DNA from: Zymoseptoria tritici IPO323
Taxonomy: Eukaryota; Ascomycota; Dothideomycetes; Mycosphaerellales; Mycosphaerellaceae
NCBI RefSeq assembly: GCF_000219625.1
Contig: NC_018209.1
Span: 1,426,001 to 1,490,000 of the forward strand
DNA length: 64,000 bases
Direction of reading: 5' to 3'
Shown: positions 51,645 to 61,801 of the stretch, piece by piece
Numbering within the stretch: position 1 is the stretch's first letter
Layout: every line of letters starts with the position of its first letter
Made by a program: the position numbers and the translations under genes
Notes under the pieces: model-generated
What the model was told of the DNA's origin: nothing
Seen by the model: the letters and a program-made list of their open reading frames with translations, nothing else
Databases searched by the model: none

Positions 51645-52863
51645 TCAAGTCCCATCCTTACCAACGGCCCCCACATCGCCGTTCTGTTCCTTCGCCTCCT
51701 CTTGCTTGTCCTGCACCTTCCTATTCTTACTTCTCTGTTCAACTCCAGCCCTGACCTTTGGCAACACATACCGCCCGTAATCAATCGCATCGTTCAGGTT
51801 GTCGTACCCTCTGATCGAAATCAACTCACAACCCAAATCCACATAATCCAGAATACTCTCCGCAATCGTCTCCCAACTTCCCACTAACGCCGTCGATGCT
51901 CCTCTGGCATTCGTCGCCGTCACAGTCGGATACCACAGCGCTCGATCCTGCACCTCGCCTCTCTTCGCGATGTCGAGGAGCCGCTTGCTGCCCTCATTCT
52001 GCGGTGGAGGAGCATTGGGCTGCACCTTGCCTTGACCCGCCGCGATGTTGGCGGTCAGCAAGTCAAGCGTCTTGTGCGCTTTGTCCCAGGCCAATTCATC
52101 CGTCTCAGCAGTGATGGGTCGGAAAGTGACCCAAATCCTCGGACGGTCAGTGCGGCCAGCTTTCTCCGCTTCAGCGTAGATGCGAGTGATCTGGTCTCTC
52201 GTCTCCTTGAGCGGTTCGCCCCAGAGACCGAAGATATCAGCCAACGAGCCTCCCACGCGGTACGCTTCGTCGGAAGATCCACCGACGGAGACCGGGATGC
52301 TGGTGCCGTTGACGGGACGTACGCGGTTGGTGAAGCCCTTGAATTGGTAGTACTTTCCGGACCAGTCGAAGGCGTCGGGGGAGGACCAGGCTCGCTTGAG
52401 GATCTGGATATACTCTTCCAGACGGGCGTAACGTTCGTTCTTGTCGAGGAAGTCGCCTTCTTTGGCTTGTTCTGCGTCGCTGCCGCCGGCGATCTGGAGA
52501 GGAGAGGTTAGTGTTGAGTCTTGGTCAGGTTCGTCGGAGCTGTCCTACGAAGTGAACAACTGCTCGGCCATTGCTCAACTGGTCAAGTGTTGCCAGAGCT
52601 TTCGCAGCAACGGTCGGGTAAAGCGTATTAGGCCTCAAGGCGATGATGATTTTGAGATTCTTGGTGTGGGCAGCAATTGTGGCTCCGATTGTGAATGGAT
52701 CGTAAGATGAGGAGTCGTACGGCACCAAGGTGTAGTTGAAAGCATAGTCGTCTAGACTTTTGGCGTATCGAGCGAGATATGTCGGATCGATGGAAGCGTT
52801 CGCTATGGGAGCCAGCTCCGTGGAGGCATTGGGAAAGGTGAGACTGATGAACTCTGTTGGCAT
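51645..52863 (-). CDS. FMN-dependent alkanesulfonate monooxygenase-like protein (bacterial luciferase family)
   Basis: Two exons, 52863-52549 and 52493-51645, 387 residues, about the size of SsuD. Motifs: FISLTFPNASTELAP start, PYDSSSYDPFTIGATIAAHT, KIIIALRPNTLYPTVAAKAL, LATLDQLSNGRAVVHFIAGG (across the splice), SDAEQAKEGDFLDKNERY, and PVSVGGSSDEAYRVGG. These fit the TIM-barrel of reduced-flavin-dependent sulfonate monooxygenases, which release sulfite from organosulfonates. Fungal homologues are common and their substrates mostly unknown. The C-terminal 25 residues are a charged, likely disordered extension. Sulfur-scavenging would link loosely to siroheme/sulfite reductase, but there is no operon logic here. 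Confidence 0.87.
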
Positions 52864-53377
52864 GATGTAAATTGTTAGTTGTAGACGTTGTGAAAATTGC
52901 GGTATGAGGAATGGATAAGAAAGTTTAAGGTACTTGGGTCAATCGAGCCGCTTATTATGCTCAGGATACCTCGTCGACGCAGAGGTGAGGTGGAGCTTAA
53001 CTTCGATGGCGACAGTTGATGAATGTTGGCGTGCTTGACCATGTGGGGCTTGCTCTCAAGTGAGCGAGCTTCCTCAGCTTCCAGCTCATGCCACCACTTC
53101 GGCTTTTGAATCTCGTCCAATTAACAAAGCAATGGCGACTTACGAGTTCCATCTCAATGGTTCGTTTACTGGCCAAGTAACAGTCACAGTGGAGTGGACA
53201 ACTTCCGCAGCTGCATGCCGCCTTTATCCATGTCTTCTTCCTCAGGAAGCTCGGCGATGGCGTGCTTCGTTCGGCAAGTGACTTCTTGGAAGTACCCTCA
53301 CGAAGGATCAGATCTTGACATTCGCGGAACATGAAGGATGTCGCGGTATGCTTTCTGATATTGTCTCCAATCTCAGT
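52864..53377. other. Intergenic, no supported gene
   Basis: About 510 bases with short ORFs lacking motifs; promoter of the luciferase-like gene and 3' flank of the dehydrogenase gene. Confidence 0.4.
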
Positions 53378-54511
53378 CTAACCATCAAGTTTTGACGGCT
53401 GAACGACCACATTGACGGCGCCTCCTGGTCGATTACCAACCATCTCAAATGCCTCATTCACCTTCTTCAACGGGAAGAACTCATGTCCGAGGAAGCTGAA
53501 GTCGATGACTCCCGCATCAATCAGCGCAATCAGCTCATCGACCTCCGCGCTCGTAAACCACATCGTTCCCAAGATCGCCACATCCCGACTCATGGCCTCC
53601 AGGTACGTCTGCCTGAGTTCTCCCTCGGCGCCGCCAGCAGCCAAAACGGCGATACCTCCTCTCGTCACCGTGCCGGCGAGTCTGCTCGTGGTGTAGGCGT
53701 CGCCTCCATTGCCGAGACAGTCGTAGAGAGCGTCCGGGTCCAAGCCGTCCGTTTGCTCGCTGACCCATTCGGTCACGGCATCGATGCCGCCATCCTCGGA
53801 GCAGATTGTTCGCACACGACCTTTGTGGCACAGATTCTCCAGTTCCGCGAGACGTTCCTTGTTGCGTCCGATGCCTAGGATTCTCATGCAGCCGAGACCA
53901 AGAGCGATGGCTACGGCGGCGTAGCCGAGCGTTCCTGTGACACCGTTGATGAGAAGGGTCTTGCCGGGCTGGATTTGTGCCGTCTTCAAGCCGCCGAAGG
54001 ATGTTCCAATGTAACCAAAACGAGATGCCGTGGCAAGATCGATACTGTCAGGCAACTTTGCGATGTTGACATCGGGAGAAAGCAGGTATTCCGACAATGC
54101 ACCGAGAGGATAATGTGTAAGCATCTTCACACCGCCGGGACACATGGCGAAGTATGCCCGGAGGCAAGTATTTTCGCAAATGTCTGTCCTTCCCCGGCGA
54201 CACTGATGGCAAGTTCCGCAAGTCAAGTGAGGGTCCACGTACACACGATCTCCGGCTCTGATGTTGAAGAATCGCTCGCCTACAGCTTCGACCACGCCGG
54301 CTGCGTCGAGACCGAAGACGGTGGGTAGCTGTGGGAGGGTGAAGACATCGCTATCGGTGCCGCCGCTCACGATGTTGCTGGAGTTCGGTACGAGGCAGCA
54401 GGCTTCGACTTTGACAAGCACATCGTTTGGTCCTGGTGTCGGCTTGTCCGCTGTGCCAACTTCGAACGGCTTGCCGATCTCGACGAGACGAGCAACGTTG
54501 ATCTTGGGCAT
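53378..54511 (-). CDS. Zinc-dependent alcohol dehydrogenase, MDR superfamily
   Basis: Single exon, 377 residues. GroES-like N-terminal half with GPNDVLVKVEACCLVP, VFGLDAAGVVEAVG and RAGDRVYVDPHLTCGTCHQCRRGRTDIC, where the Cys quartet (CGTC..C.......C) is the structural zinc site. The Rossmann half has LLINGVTGTLGYAAVAIALGLG. The catalytic Zn ligands look unusual: the usual CxxDxH after VLVKVEAC is replaced by CCLVPNSSN, so the catalytic zinc may be bound differently or be absent. Substrate unknown. Probably cytosolic. Confidence 0.82.
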   Translation of the reverse strand: MPKINVARLVEIGKPFEVGTADKPTPGPNDVLVKVEACCLVPNSSNIVSGGTDSDVFTLPQLPTVFGLDAAGVVEAVGERFFNIRAGDRVYVDPHLTCGTCHQCRRGRTDICENTCLRAYFAMCPGGVKMLTHYPLGALSEYLLSPDVNIAKLPDSIDLATASRFGYIGTSFGGLKTAQIQPGKTLLINGVTGTLGYAAVAIALGLGCMRILGIGRNKERLAELENLCHKGRVRTICSEDGGIDAVTEWVSEQTDGLDPDALYDCLGNGGDAYTTSRLAGTVTRGGIAVLAAGGAEGELRQTYLEAMSRDVAILGTMWFTSAEVDELIALIDAGVIDFSFLGHEFFPLKKVNEAFEMVGNRPGGAVNVVVQPSKLDG

Positions 54512-55039
54512 GATGGAGTCTAGAACTGTCTTCGAGCCAGATCAATGGATTGTCTTTGAGAAGACTGGAGTCTTCAGAGGGAGATTCAGTGCTCGCGAGG
54601 TCCTTTGGGATTGGTCTTTCAACGATGACTGGCTTAAAGTGGATGTTGTGCTTCTCTGGCGCACGACCAACATTTTCTTATAGCTGGTCGTCGGTGGGGA
54701 CAAGACTACTTGCTGAGAAGCCATGACGCTGGAAAGTCGTTTCGCTTCGCCTGCACGATGGATCTGATGTCAGGCCGGAGTTTCCATTGGCATTGTTCTC
54801 CCGGAAGTGCATTGCAACGGGCCAGGCACTTGGGTTCCGGTCATTTTAGTGTGGGTCCAATGCCGACGTGACGTCGGGGCCGTTCAAAGAACGCATCAAA
54901 TATTGATGGTATTGATGGCCCACGTCATACCGTAGTCTCCTTCCACAAGACTTCTCCTTGCATTGAGCTCCTCACCTTCATCCACCATTGTATGCCCAGA
55001 ACCGCAAAAAGAATAACAACACGCTACGCCGCTTTCGCC
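54512..55039. other. Divergent promoter region, alcohol dehydrogenase / DNA glycosylase
   Basis: About 530 bases without a gene between divergent starts at 54511 and 55040 (or 54992). Confidence 0.4.
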
Positions 55040-55960
55040 ATGCCTCCAAAACGGACAAGGTCGGCCGCAAAGGATGTCGAACCTCCTCAAAAGCGGAGAG
55101 CGACTGGACGAGCAAGTACAGAAAGCAAGAAATCATCCAAGGATGAAGACGAGAATAGACCACAGTCTCCAAAGAAGCCACAGAAAGACGACGAAGGCCA
55201 CGCAGAGAAGAAATTCAAAGCATGGTTCGAGTACCAAGGTGATTCTCCATTCCCGGACTTTAAACATCCCACAGCGGAAGAATGCAAGAATGCGCATCGA
55301 GAACTCGGTGCCCTCCATCAAGAAGCCGTCGACAAAGAGTTCAACGATCCGAACACTCCCGAGACCATTCCTCATGTCCTGGACGCCATGATCGTAGCCA
55401 TCCTAAGCCAAGCGACCGGCTGGAACAACGCCAAACGAGCCATGAACAGCATGAAAGAGACCTACGGCTCCGTCTTTGCATACGATGAAATAATGTCGGG
55501 CGGTCGAGAGAAACTCCAGGAAACGATCAAATGTGGAGGTCTCCACGTCCGCAAGTCAATGATCATCACCACGGTTCTCAAACAAGTCCAAGAACGACAC
55601 GGAAAGTGGGATCTCGATCACCTCTTCGAGAAATCGGACGAGGAAGCTATGAGGGAGCTCATGACTTACAAGTACATGGGCCCAAAGTCAGCTTCGGTGG
55701 TGATGGGTTGGTGCTTGAAGCGAGACAGTTTCACCGTGGATGTGCACATCTATCGCATTGCGGGATTGTGGCATTGGAGGCCGGAGAAAGCCACGAAGGA
55801 GTTGACGCAGTCGCATCTGAATGCGAGGATTCCGAAGGACTTGCAGTTCGACTTGCACTTTCTCTTGCTGCAGCATGGGCGGGAGTGTCCGGCTTGTAAG
55901 GGCGGAGCGAAGAGTGGTGCAGTCTGCTTGTTGAAAGGCAAAGATGCTGGCAAGGCATGA
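55040..55960 (+). CDS. HhH-GPD superfamily base-excision DNA glycosylase
   Basis: Single exon, 306 residues from MPPKRTRSAAKD. The N-terminal 65 residues are Lys/Glu-rich and resemble a nuclear targeting region. An in-frame Met 16 codons upstream (54992) would add MPRTAKRITTRYAAFA, which has the look of a mitochondrial presequence. The glycosylase domain starts near residue 100: ILSQATGWNNAKRAM, then the helix-hairpin-helix region YKYMGPKSASVVMGW, with the Lys in the hairpin and the catalytic Asp in SFTVDVHIYRIAGLW. The end, HGRECPACKGGAKSGAVC, has three Cys, fewer than the four-Cys iron-sulfur loop of endonuclease III. Probably removes oxidised or methylated bases; the exact specificity cannot be assigned. 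Confidence 0.83.
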   Translation: MPPKRTRSAAKDVEPPQKRRATGRASTESKKSSKDEDENRPQSPKKPQKDDEGHAEKKFKAWFEYQGDSPFPDFKHPTAEECKNAHRELGALHQEAVDKEFNDPNTPETIPHVLDAMIVAILSQATGWNNAKRAMNSMKETYGSVFAYDEIMSGGREKLQETIKCGGLHVRKSMIITTVLKQVQERHGKWDLDHLFEKSDEEAMRELMTYKYMGPKSASVVMGWCLKRDSFTVDVHIYRIAGLWHWRPEKATKELTQSHLNARIPKDLQFDLHFLLLQHGRECPACKGGAKSGAVCLLKGKDAGKA

Positions 55961-56196
55961 ATTGGACACCTATTAGGAAGTCCTGACTCGACCTAGTCTG
56001 CTTTGCACCATCGCTATTGAGCCCCAGACCTTGGCTCAGATGAGCCGACCAAAACTTGGTGACGTCGGAAGGCCCAGATTTCCTGGATCTCGGCGTTGAA
56101 CCCACACACGATTTGTAACTGGGATTGAACCCGCACCTTCTTCTCCCCGGCATTGAGCCCACAACTCTCCAGAACGGACATTCGCTGAACATCGAC

Positions 56197-58342
56197 ATGC
56201 TTTCCAGTGTCCCTGAGCACTCAGGACACCGCTGCAGCATCTGCGAAAAGACGTTCTCAACCAGCAGCCACCTACGTCGACACGAAGCACTCCGTCAGTC
56301 TCGAACGCCTTCTATGCAAGACGGAACGCCTTCTATGCAAAGCGACAGGTTGCTGATATACTTTCAGACAATGGCAGAGTAACAGCGACTTGCCCTTCTT
56401 GTGATAAAAGATTTTCAAGACTGTGAGCGATTACACAGACCTTTGGCATCCTTAGTGCTGACCTTGACTCAGCGACACGGCTCGCCGACACGTTGCCGCA
56501 TGTTCTCGGAGTCAGACCGAGCCCATCGTATTGGAACCCGGCAGACGTGGCGGTAGAGAGCGAAAAGCCTGTGTCACCTGCTCGCAGCGAAAGCTGGCCT
56601 GCGATGGCGGCTCTCCATGCGCTCGTTGTGTCTCGTCACAAGTGCCTTGCTCATACCAGCATCGTCAGTTCGACGGGTTGACTCCTGATGTCGACACACC
56701 GGGCCGCGAGCCAGAGGTCTCAGAAGCAGCAATAGCAGCTGCACCTACTTCACCAAATAATGTGCCTGGGAAAGTGCCAATCTCATTTCGACTGGCTTTT
56801 ACCGCTCCAGCAGAACATAGAGCGACAGCCACGCTCCTCGACGTGGACGACGGCCAGCATGTTGACTCCATGCCATATGATGAGATTCTGGACGTTCCGC
56901 CTGCATCGGGCTTCAGTCTTGAATACTTCGACGCTCTATTCTGGGATCAACAGAGCTGGGCAACCGAGTTCCTCGACTTCACAAGCTACGCTCCAGAGGA
57001 TGTAAACTCGGTAGCCTTTCCGACTCCGCCGAGTCGAACAGATGCTATTTTGAACGATCGCCTTACTCAGATACGCCAACAACTGGCTTCCACACATGCT
57101 CGCCTTTTGGCGAAGGACCCCACGTTCGATGCACACTTCGACCAGCGACTTGCAGAGCAGGTCTTCACAGCGAGGAATCTGCAATTGGCTGTTCAGACTT
57201 ACTTCCGACTGCTCAACCCTTTCTATCCTTTCATTCATCGTCCCAGCTTCGACTGTGAGACTGTTACCTCGTACCTCTTACTGGCAGTATTCCTGTTCGG
57301 ATGTCTGGCATTGCCCTCAACGGACCTCAACTCTTTGCGCGCACGGTCTTTGACATCGCCGAAGAGCACATCTTTGATGCTCCTGCTCTTCAGCACTCGC
57401 ACGACGGGACTACGTCTCACGAAGACGTTGAAGTGCTCCAAGCGGCATTGATTATTGAGATCATACAGAACGGAACGAATGATGTGCATACAAGAAGACG
57501 ACTCAGAATTCAGCGCCACTCCGCGCCTCGTGGCTGCTCTCAGAAACCACCATATATTCGAAGCTGTCGCAGAAGATCCACTGCGAATCGAACGCTCCGT
57601 CAGGCCCGCATGGCAGGTTTTCATTCGTGAAGAGACACGTATCCGGCAAGACTTTCGCCGGCACAGCGCAAGGACTTACGAATCGGCACTGACTTCCGTC
57701 GCAGACTAGCATCCTGGGCTTTCACAATGGACAGCTGTTTCGCAATCATGTTCAACAGCTGTCCGCTCATTACAAGCAGTGAGATGCAAACCGGATTTCC
57801 ATGCCGAGAAGACGTCTTCGAAGTAGAGTCAGAAGCTGCGTTCGACACTCTCGTGTCATGCCGAAATCCGCGATTCCACCGTACGCCAGCGCAGACGTTC
57901 AAGGACATACTGCTAGACGATTGTAATCCTGAAGCTTACATCGACGTTGATGCAACAGGCTTGGGTATTGTCATTTGCGGTACGTACATCGCTCATGCAA
58001 AGACGAGAGACTTTTATCCAGCGGCGGGACTGATACTTCACAGCGCTGCAATCCCAAACGATGATCGCCCGGCATTGGTCTCTTCTACCAGCAACGCAAT
58101 CTATCATTCTCCGCACGGCTGACAGATGGGAGCAACTTTGGCACAGCTTGACGGACCGCGACGGTTCAGAGGAACCTCCGCTGAAAGGCTTCACCAAGAA
58201 CAACGAGGAGTTGTGCTCGTTCGTCCGAATGCTGGTACGAGCGGGAAATATCGAAGTCCCTGGTTGCCGATATACGAGAATTCAGCCGACGGATGATATT
58301 GGGCATCTGAATCAATTCTTGAAGAGGTTTGGTGCGGTATGA
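56197..58342 (+). pseudogene. C2H2 + Zn2Cys6 transcription factor, broken by several frameshifts
   Basis: Exons 56197-56293, 56368-56422 and from 56473 splice cleanly to two C2H2-type fingers (CSICEKTFSTSSHLRRHEAL and CPSCDKRFSRLDTARRHVAAC; the last ligand of the second is Cys) followed by a zinc cluster (CVTCSQRKLACDGGSPCARC). The regulatory domain follows, with NLQLAVQTYFRLLNPFYPFIH. From there the reading frame changes without introns: near 57300 (to GPQLFARTVFDIAEEHIF), near 57520 (an extra T; restored to RLVAALRNHHIFEAV), near 57660-57700 (a 41-bp insertion-like duplication between two DFRR segments), and near 58100 (to TADRWEQLW). It stops at 58342. The parts together form one normal Fungal_trans-type protein, so this is a recent pseudogene, or the assembly has indel errors here. 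Confidence 0.72.
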
Positions 58343-58382
58343 TCATGGCATGGAGTCTAGTCGACGATAAGCAAGGAGCCTC

Positions 58383-58907
58383 CTAGTACTGCGGCTTCTT
58401 CTTCTCGATTGGCTTCCGCTTGGCGGTACCTTTGTTCTTCCTCCCTCGCACTCTGGCAGCGGCTAGCTTGGCCTCCTCATCTTCGATTCGACTAGCAGCT
58501 CTATTCGGCTGTTCCTCTGCGATCGGAAAGATGGCCAAAGGACTTCTCATAGGGGATGCAACCTCTTCTTGCCGTTCGATATCTCTCCGGCGGCAGGCGT
58601 ATGCTGTTGATGCGTTGGGTTAGTACCCCTATCGACGAACGATCGCGAAGGTCGCATGTTGAGGCCGAGGGATCGCTCAACGAGGATGTCGGCTTCGAAG
58701 TCGGAATCGGTAGGGTTCTCGGGCCATGGGCCGGAGAGATGGTAGTTGAACATGAGTGCTGTCGCGATTGCACCTTGCTCAGCGGACACTTTTGGGTCTG
58801 ATGGAGAACCCCATCTCGTTTACGAGGTATGGGAGGCATGTGTTGACTTTGGTAGTGAGAGCATCGTAGGGAGTATCGGCGTGGTAGACTAGAACTAGTA
58901 CGAGCAT
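58383..58907 (-). pseudogene. Unknown protein gene with two apparent frameshifts
   Basis: From ATG at 58907 (MLVLVLVYHADTPYDALTTK) the frame runs to PYLVNEMGFSIRPK, then needs a one-base shift in the AAAA near 58800 to continue as VSAEQGAIATALMFNYHLSG and NMRPSRSFVDRG. A second shift near 58570 gives ASPMRSPLAIFPIAEEQPN and a basic C-terminus (RVRGRKNKGTAKRK) ending at 58383. Each joint is seamless at protein level, so a single-base indel is the simplest reading. I do not recognise the family. It is convergent with the broken transcription factor gene, whose stop is only 40 bases away. Confidence 0.45.
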
Positions 58908-59337
58908 CCGGTACCATTGTCTCTATGCGCCGAGTCGCAGATGTTGATTGTGCAACATCCTCGGAGAAGTGAGGTTGAAGGTTGACCAGCCCGAGTCTGC
59001 GGTACTTCTTTTTATTTTGTCATCACGCCTTTCCGGATCATGGTAGTTCCGGTCCAGTGTAGTTCCGGTCCAGTAGTTTCACCCTCGTAAGGCCTCACCG
59101 CCATGATGCTTGCAGGCATGACCTTGACAGTTTGGAACTGCCGTTCTGTGACCTACCGAATAGCTCTGCGAAACAACCCCACTCGAAGAGAGTTCCAGAG
59201 ATATACACAAATCCCTCCATCTCTCCTCCCAACAAGCTTCGACCTCATCTTTCCAACAAGAACCGCACGGAATAAACATCAAACCGGCCACAACCCACCC
59301 GGAAAAGACGACATACCCCGCCCTCCACCCCCAAAAA
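58908..59337. other. Intergenic, no supported gene
   Basis: About 430 bases; a GTAGTTCCGGTCCAG doublet at 59043-59070 is the only local repeat seen. Promoter of the next gene lies here. Confidence 0.4.
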
Positions 59338-59838
59338 ATGGCCTCCCCCTCCTCCGTCCACTCCAAAGCCCACGCCTTCGCAACCTCCTACGCCGCCGCC
59401 ATGGCCCTCTCCCAAGACCCCTCCACCTCCTCCCCCCTCTCCGTCGCAACCGCCCTAGCAGCCCACTACTCCCCCAACCACACGACCTTCTCCCTCGGCA
59501 GCGTCAACCAAATGGGCTCCGACCCCATCCCCATCGTCACGGGATACCTCAACATGCTCACCGCCTGCGGTCTCGGGTACAACATCCACGTCACCAACAC
59601 GCGGGTTGAGGTTATCAGTGATGCGGCGGCGGCGGTGTGGATGACGTTTCGGATTGAGCCGGCTGAGGGGGCGGGGGTGGAGGGATGGGAGTGGACGAAT
59701 GTTTATGGGTACAGGGATGGTGGGAAGCAGAATGGGTTGAGCGTGGAGGGGAAGTGGGAGTATGCGATTTCGGATCAGGAGATTGAGGGGGTGTTGAAGA
59801 GGAGGCCGGATTTTTTGAGGGGGTTTGGGGCGGCTTAG
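59338..59838 (+). CDS. Conserved-looking hypothetical protein, possible NTF2/SnoaL-like fold
   Basis: Single exon, 166 residues. The order of a long first helix (HAFATSYAAAMAL), an alanine-rich helix before HYSPNHTTFSLGSVN, and later strands (VEVISDAAAAVWMTFRIEP, WEWTNVYGYRD, WEYAISDQEIEGVL) is typical of the small alpha+beta NTF2-like/SnoaL folds. No catalytic set can be named. No signal peptide. Codon use changes from C-rich third positions in the first half to G-rich in the second, which is odd but the frame is unbroken. Function unknown. Confidence 0.6.
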   Translation: MASPSSVHSKAHAFATSYAAAMALSQDPSTSSPLSVATALAAHYSPNHTTFSLGSVNQMGSDPIPIVTGYLNMLTACGLGYNIHVTNTRVEVISDAAAAVWMTFRIEPAEGAGVEGWEWTNVYGYRDGGKQNGLSVEGKWEYAISDQEIEGVLKRRPDFLRGFGAA

Positions 59839-60280
59839 GAGGAGGAGGAGATGGAGGGTTGGAGGATGAGGGTGGGTGGAGGTGGGTGTATATATGTTTG
59901 GAGAGGATTACAAAGCATGTCGTCGGGGTGGAAGTGGTATGTTGGAAACTCTGTATATGAGTGCGTCTCGCTGCGGAGGGCGGAACTTGAAGTCCTTGGG
60001 CTTATTGGAGCTGCAGCGCTTGAACAGCCACGATGAGAGAAGGACGTAGAGTAGAGGCACCAAACAAATCCAATTGCCCATCCAAGCCGATCCACACATC
60101 GAATCGCTATGGTGTGCCACGCAAAACACGAGTATCCTCCATGGTATCCCATCCTGAAAAAGCACGAAGCCTTGACCTTAAAATCCAATCTCTCCGAACG
60201 ATTGTCCACTCTCATTCCTCCTTCCCGCAACATCAATCTCCTCCTTCTTGTCCTCCTCCCAATCCATATCCCTCACCCTC
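59839..60280. other. Intergenic between convergent genes
   Basis: About 440 bases, no supported gene; 3' flanks of the hypothetical and BAR genes. Confidence 0.4.
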
Positions 60281-61331
60281 TTACGCCTCATCCCTCGCCT
60301 TCCTCCACTCCGCCTCCTGCTCCACCTGCAACTCCTCCAATCCCTTGACGCTCTCCTCGAGAATCTCCGCCGCCCTGACGTGATACTCCTGCTGCGCCTT
60401 GGCCAACTCGACCAAATTCCTCAACGGCTCCGGGGTATCCAAGACATTCCTCATCACACTCGTCGCCTCGTCCACCTTCTCCACGAAAACATCCTCCGCA
60501 GCCTCGATACTCTTCCTCTGGGCGTCCGTCAAAGCAGCCTCATTCCCAGTCCCAGTCTTCGACTTCACAGCATCAAGATTGAGCCTCGCATTCTGCACCG
60601 CAGCACGCGCTTTATCGGCAGACTTGATAGATTGGTTGAGCGTCGTGGACCAGCCAGCAAGGAATTTGCCCTGAATCTTCTCATCCTGGTCAAGACGCGC
60701 TTCGCCGACTTTCTCGCTGGAAATGGCGAATTTCTCGAGGCCGTTGGAGAGCGGGTCTTGCTCGGTGGAGCCTTGAGGCGTAGCGGTGGAGATGGTCTGG
60801 AATGTCGTTAGAGGGTCGAAGGGTTGAGGGGTGAGGTATTGAGGTCGTCGTACCTGGGAGCCTGAGAGGCAGGCGCGCGCGATGGCGTGGCTGAAGGTTT
60901 TGGGCTGGGGTTTAGCGGAGGGTGGTGCTGTCAGCGCGGCTTGAGCTTCTGCTGCGGTGCCGGCTTTGGAGAGGAGGTTGACCTAGATGGACTGAGATCA
61001 GTACGCCGTTTCTCATGCCGGAGTTGGCTCTTCCTGCTCATGCGGAATGTCCTACCTTCTCACCAATACTCTTGCCCAAATCCTGGAAGCTCTCGCGCAC
61101 ATTCGGCGGGTAATCGTACGCCTCGTTCGCATACTGCGACGTCGCGGCCAGCAGCTTCTGATGGGTCGCCTTGAGAGCGTCGATGCGGGTCTCCAGCTCG
61201 ACGTAGTCATGAGGAAGCTCAGTCTTCTCGGTCGCGTTGCCGGTCTGTTCCTTGATCCATTGCTGGCTGCGGTTGGCGAGCGGCTGGACGGAGGAGGAGA
61301 TGGTCTTGGTGAAGGCGCGGAACTGGTCCAT
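60281..61331 (-). CDS. BAR-domain protein of the Gvp36-like type
   Basis: Three exons: 61331-61056, 60982-60854 and 60796-60281, 306 residues, all introns phase 0 GT-AG. MDQFRAFTKTISSSVQPLANRSQQWIKEQ is an amphipathic N-terminal helix of the N-BAR sort; the rest is almost entirely helical (DYVELETRIDALKATHQKLL, EKVGEARLDQDEKIQGKF, ARAAVQNARLNLDAVKSK, LVELAKAQQEYHVRAAEILE), with little Cys or Gly. Such proteins bind and bend membranes in vesicle trafficking at the Golgi or endosomes. Length and layout fit the single-domain fungal BAR family without an SH3. Divergent from the Nudix gene. Confidence 0.85.
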
Positions 61332-61801
61332 GATGGGTGGTGGTGGCGGTGTGTGGGTATGGGTGGTGTCGACGACGGTGAGGTGTATGGGTGTATGTCG
61401 CGGGTTGTTGTTGTTTGTTTGCTGGGAAGATTGTTGGGAGATGCCTTGAGCTTATCCAGCGACGTTTTGGGACAGCACGAGGACCAGGGTCCAGGGGTCG
61501 TCGTCGCCCCGCCAGATGTCTTGGCACTGTGATGGCCATCTCTCGAGGTCCAACTCCTCTTCTCTTCATGCATAACAACATTCACTTGACCATTCCATCT
61601 CCGCTAGTGCATCTACTAGACAGTATCACGAGCAAAAGCCTCCAAGAGCAACGCATGTGAAAGGAGGTCTCATTGAATAAAGCAAGGTAGGACGCCCACA
61701 ACCTCCCTCAAGCCCGCCATCGAGTCACATCGACCATATCCTTCTCCTCCATCTTCTCCCTTCTTCTTCTCCTTCTCCTTTTCCAACAACAAGCATCGAA
61801 A
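61332..61801. promoter_or_regulatory. Divergent promoter region, BAR protein / Nudix hydrolase
   Basis: 470 bases with a CT-rich tract (about 61740-61790) just before the Nudix ATG, a common core-promoter feature of fungal housekeeping genes. No gene. Confidence 0.4.

Noticed and set aside
57300..57424. An intron to explain the first frame change in the transcription factor
   Set aside because: A GT...AG pair that keeps the frame exists (to GAAG/ACG) but would remove GPQLFARTVFDIAEEHIF, which is clearly part of the domain.
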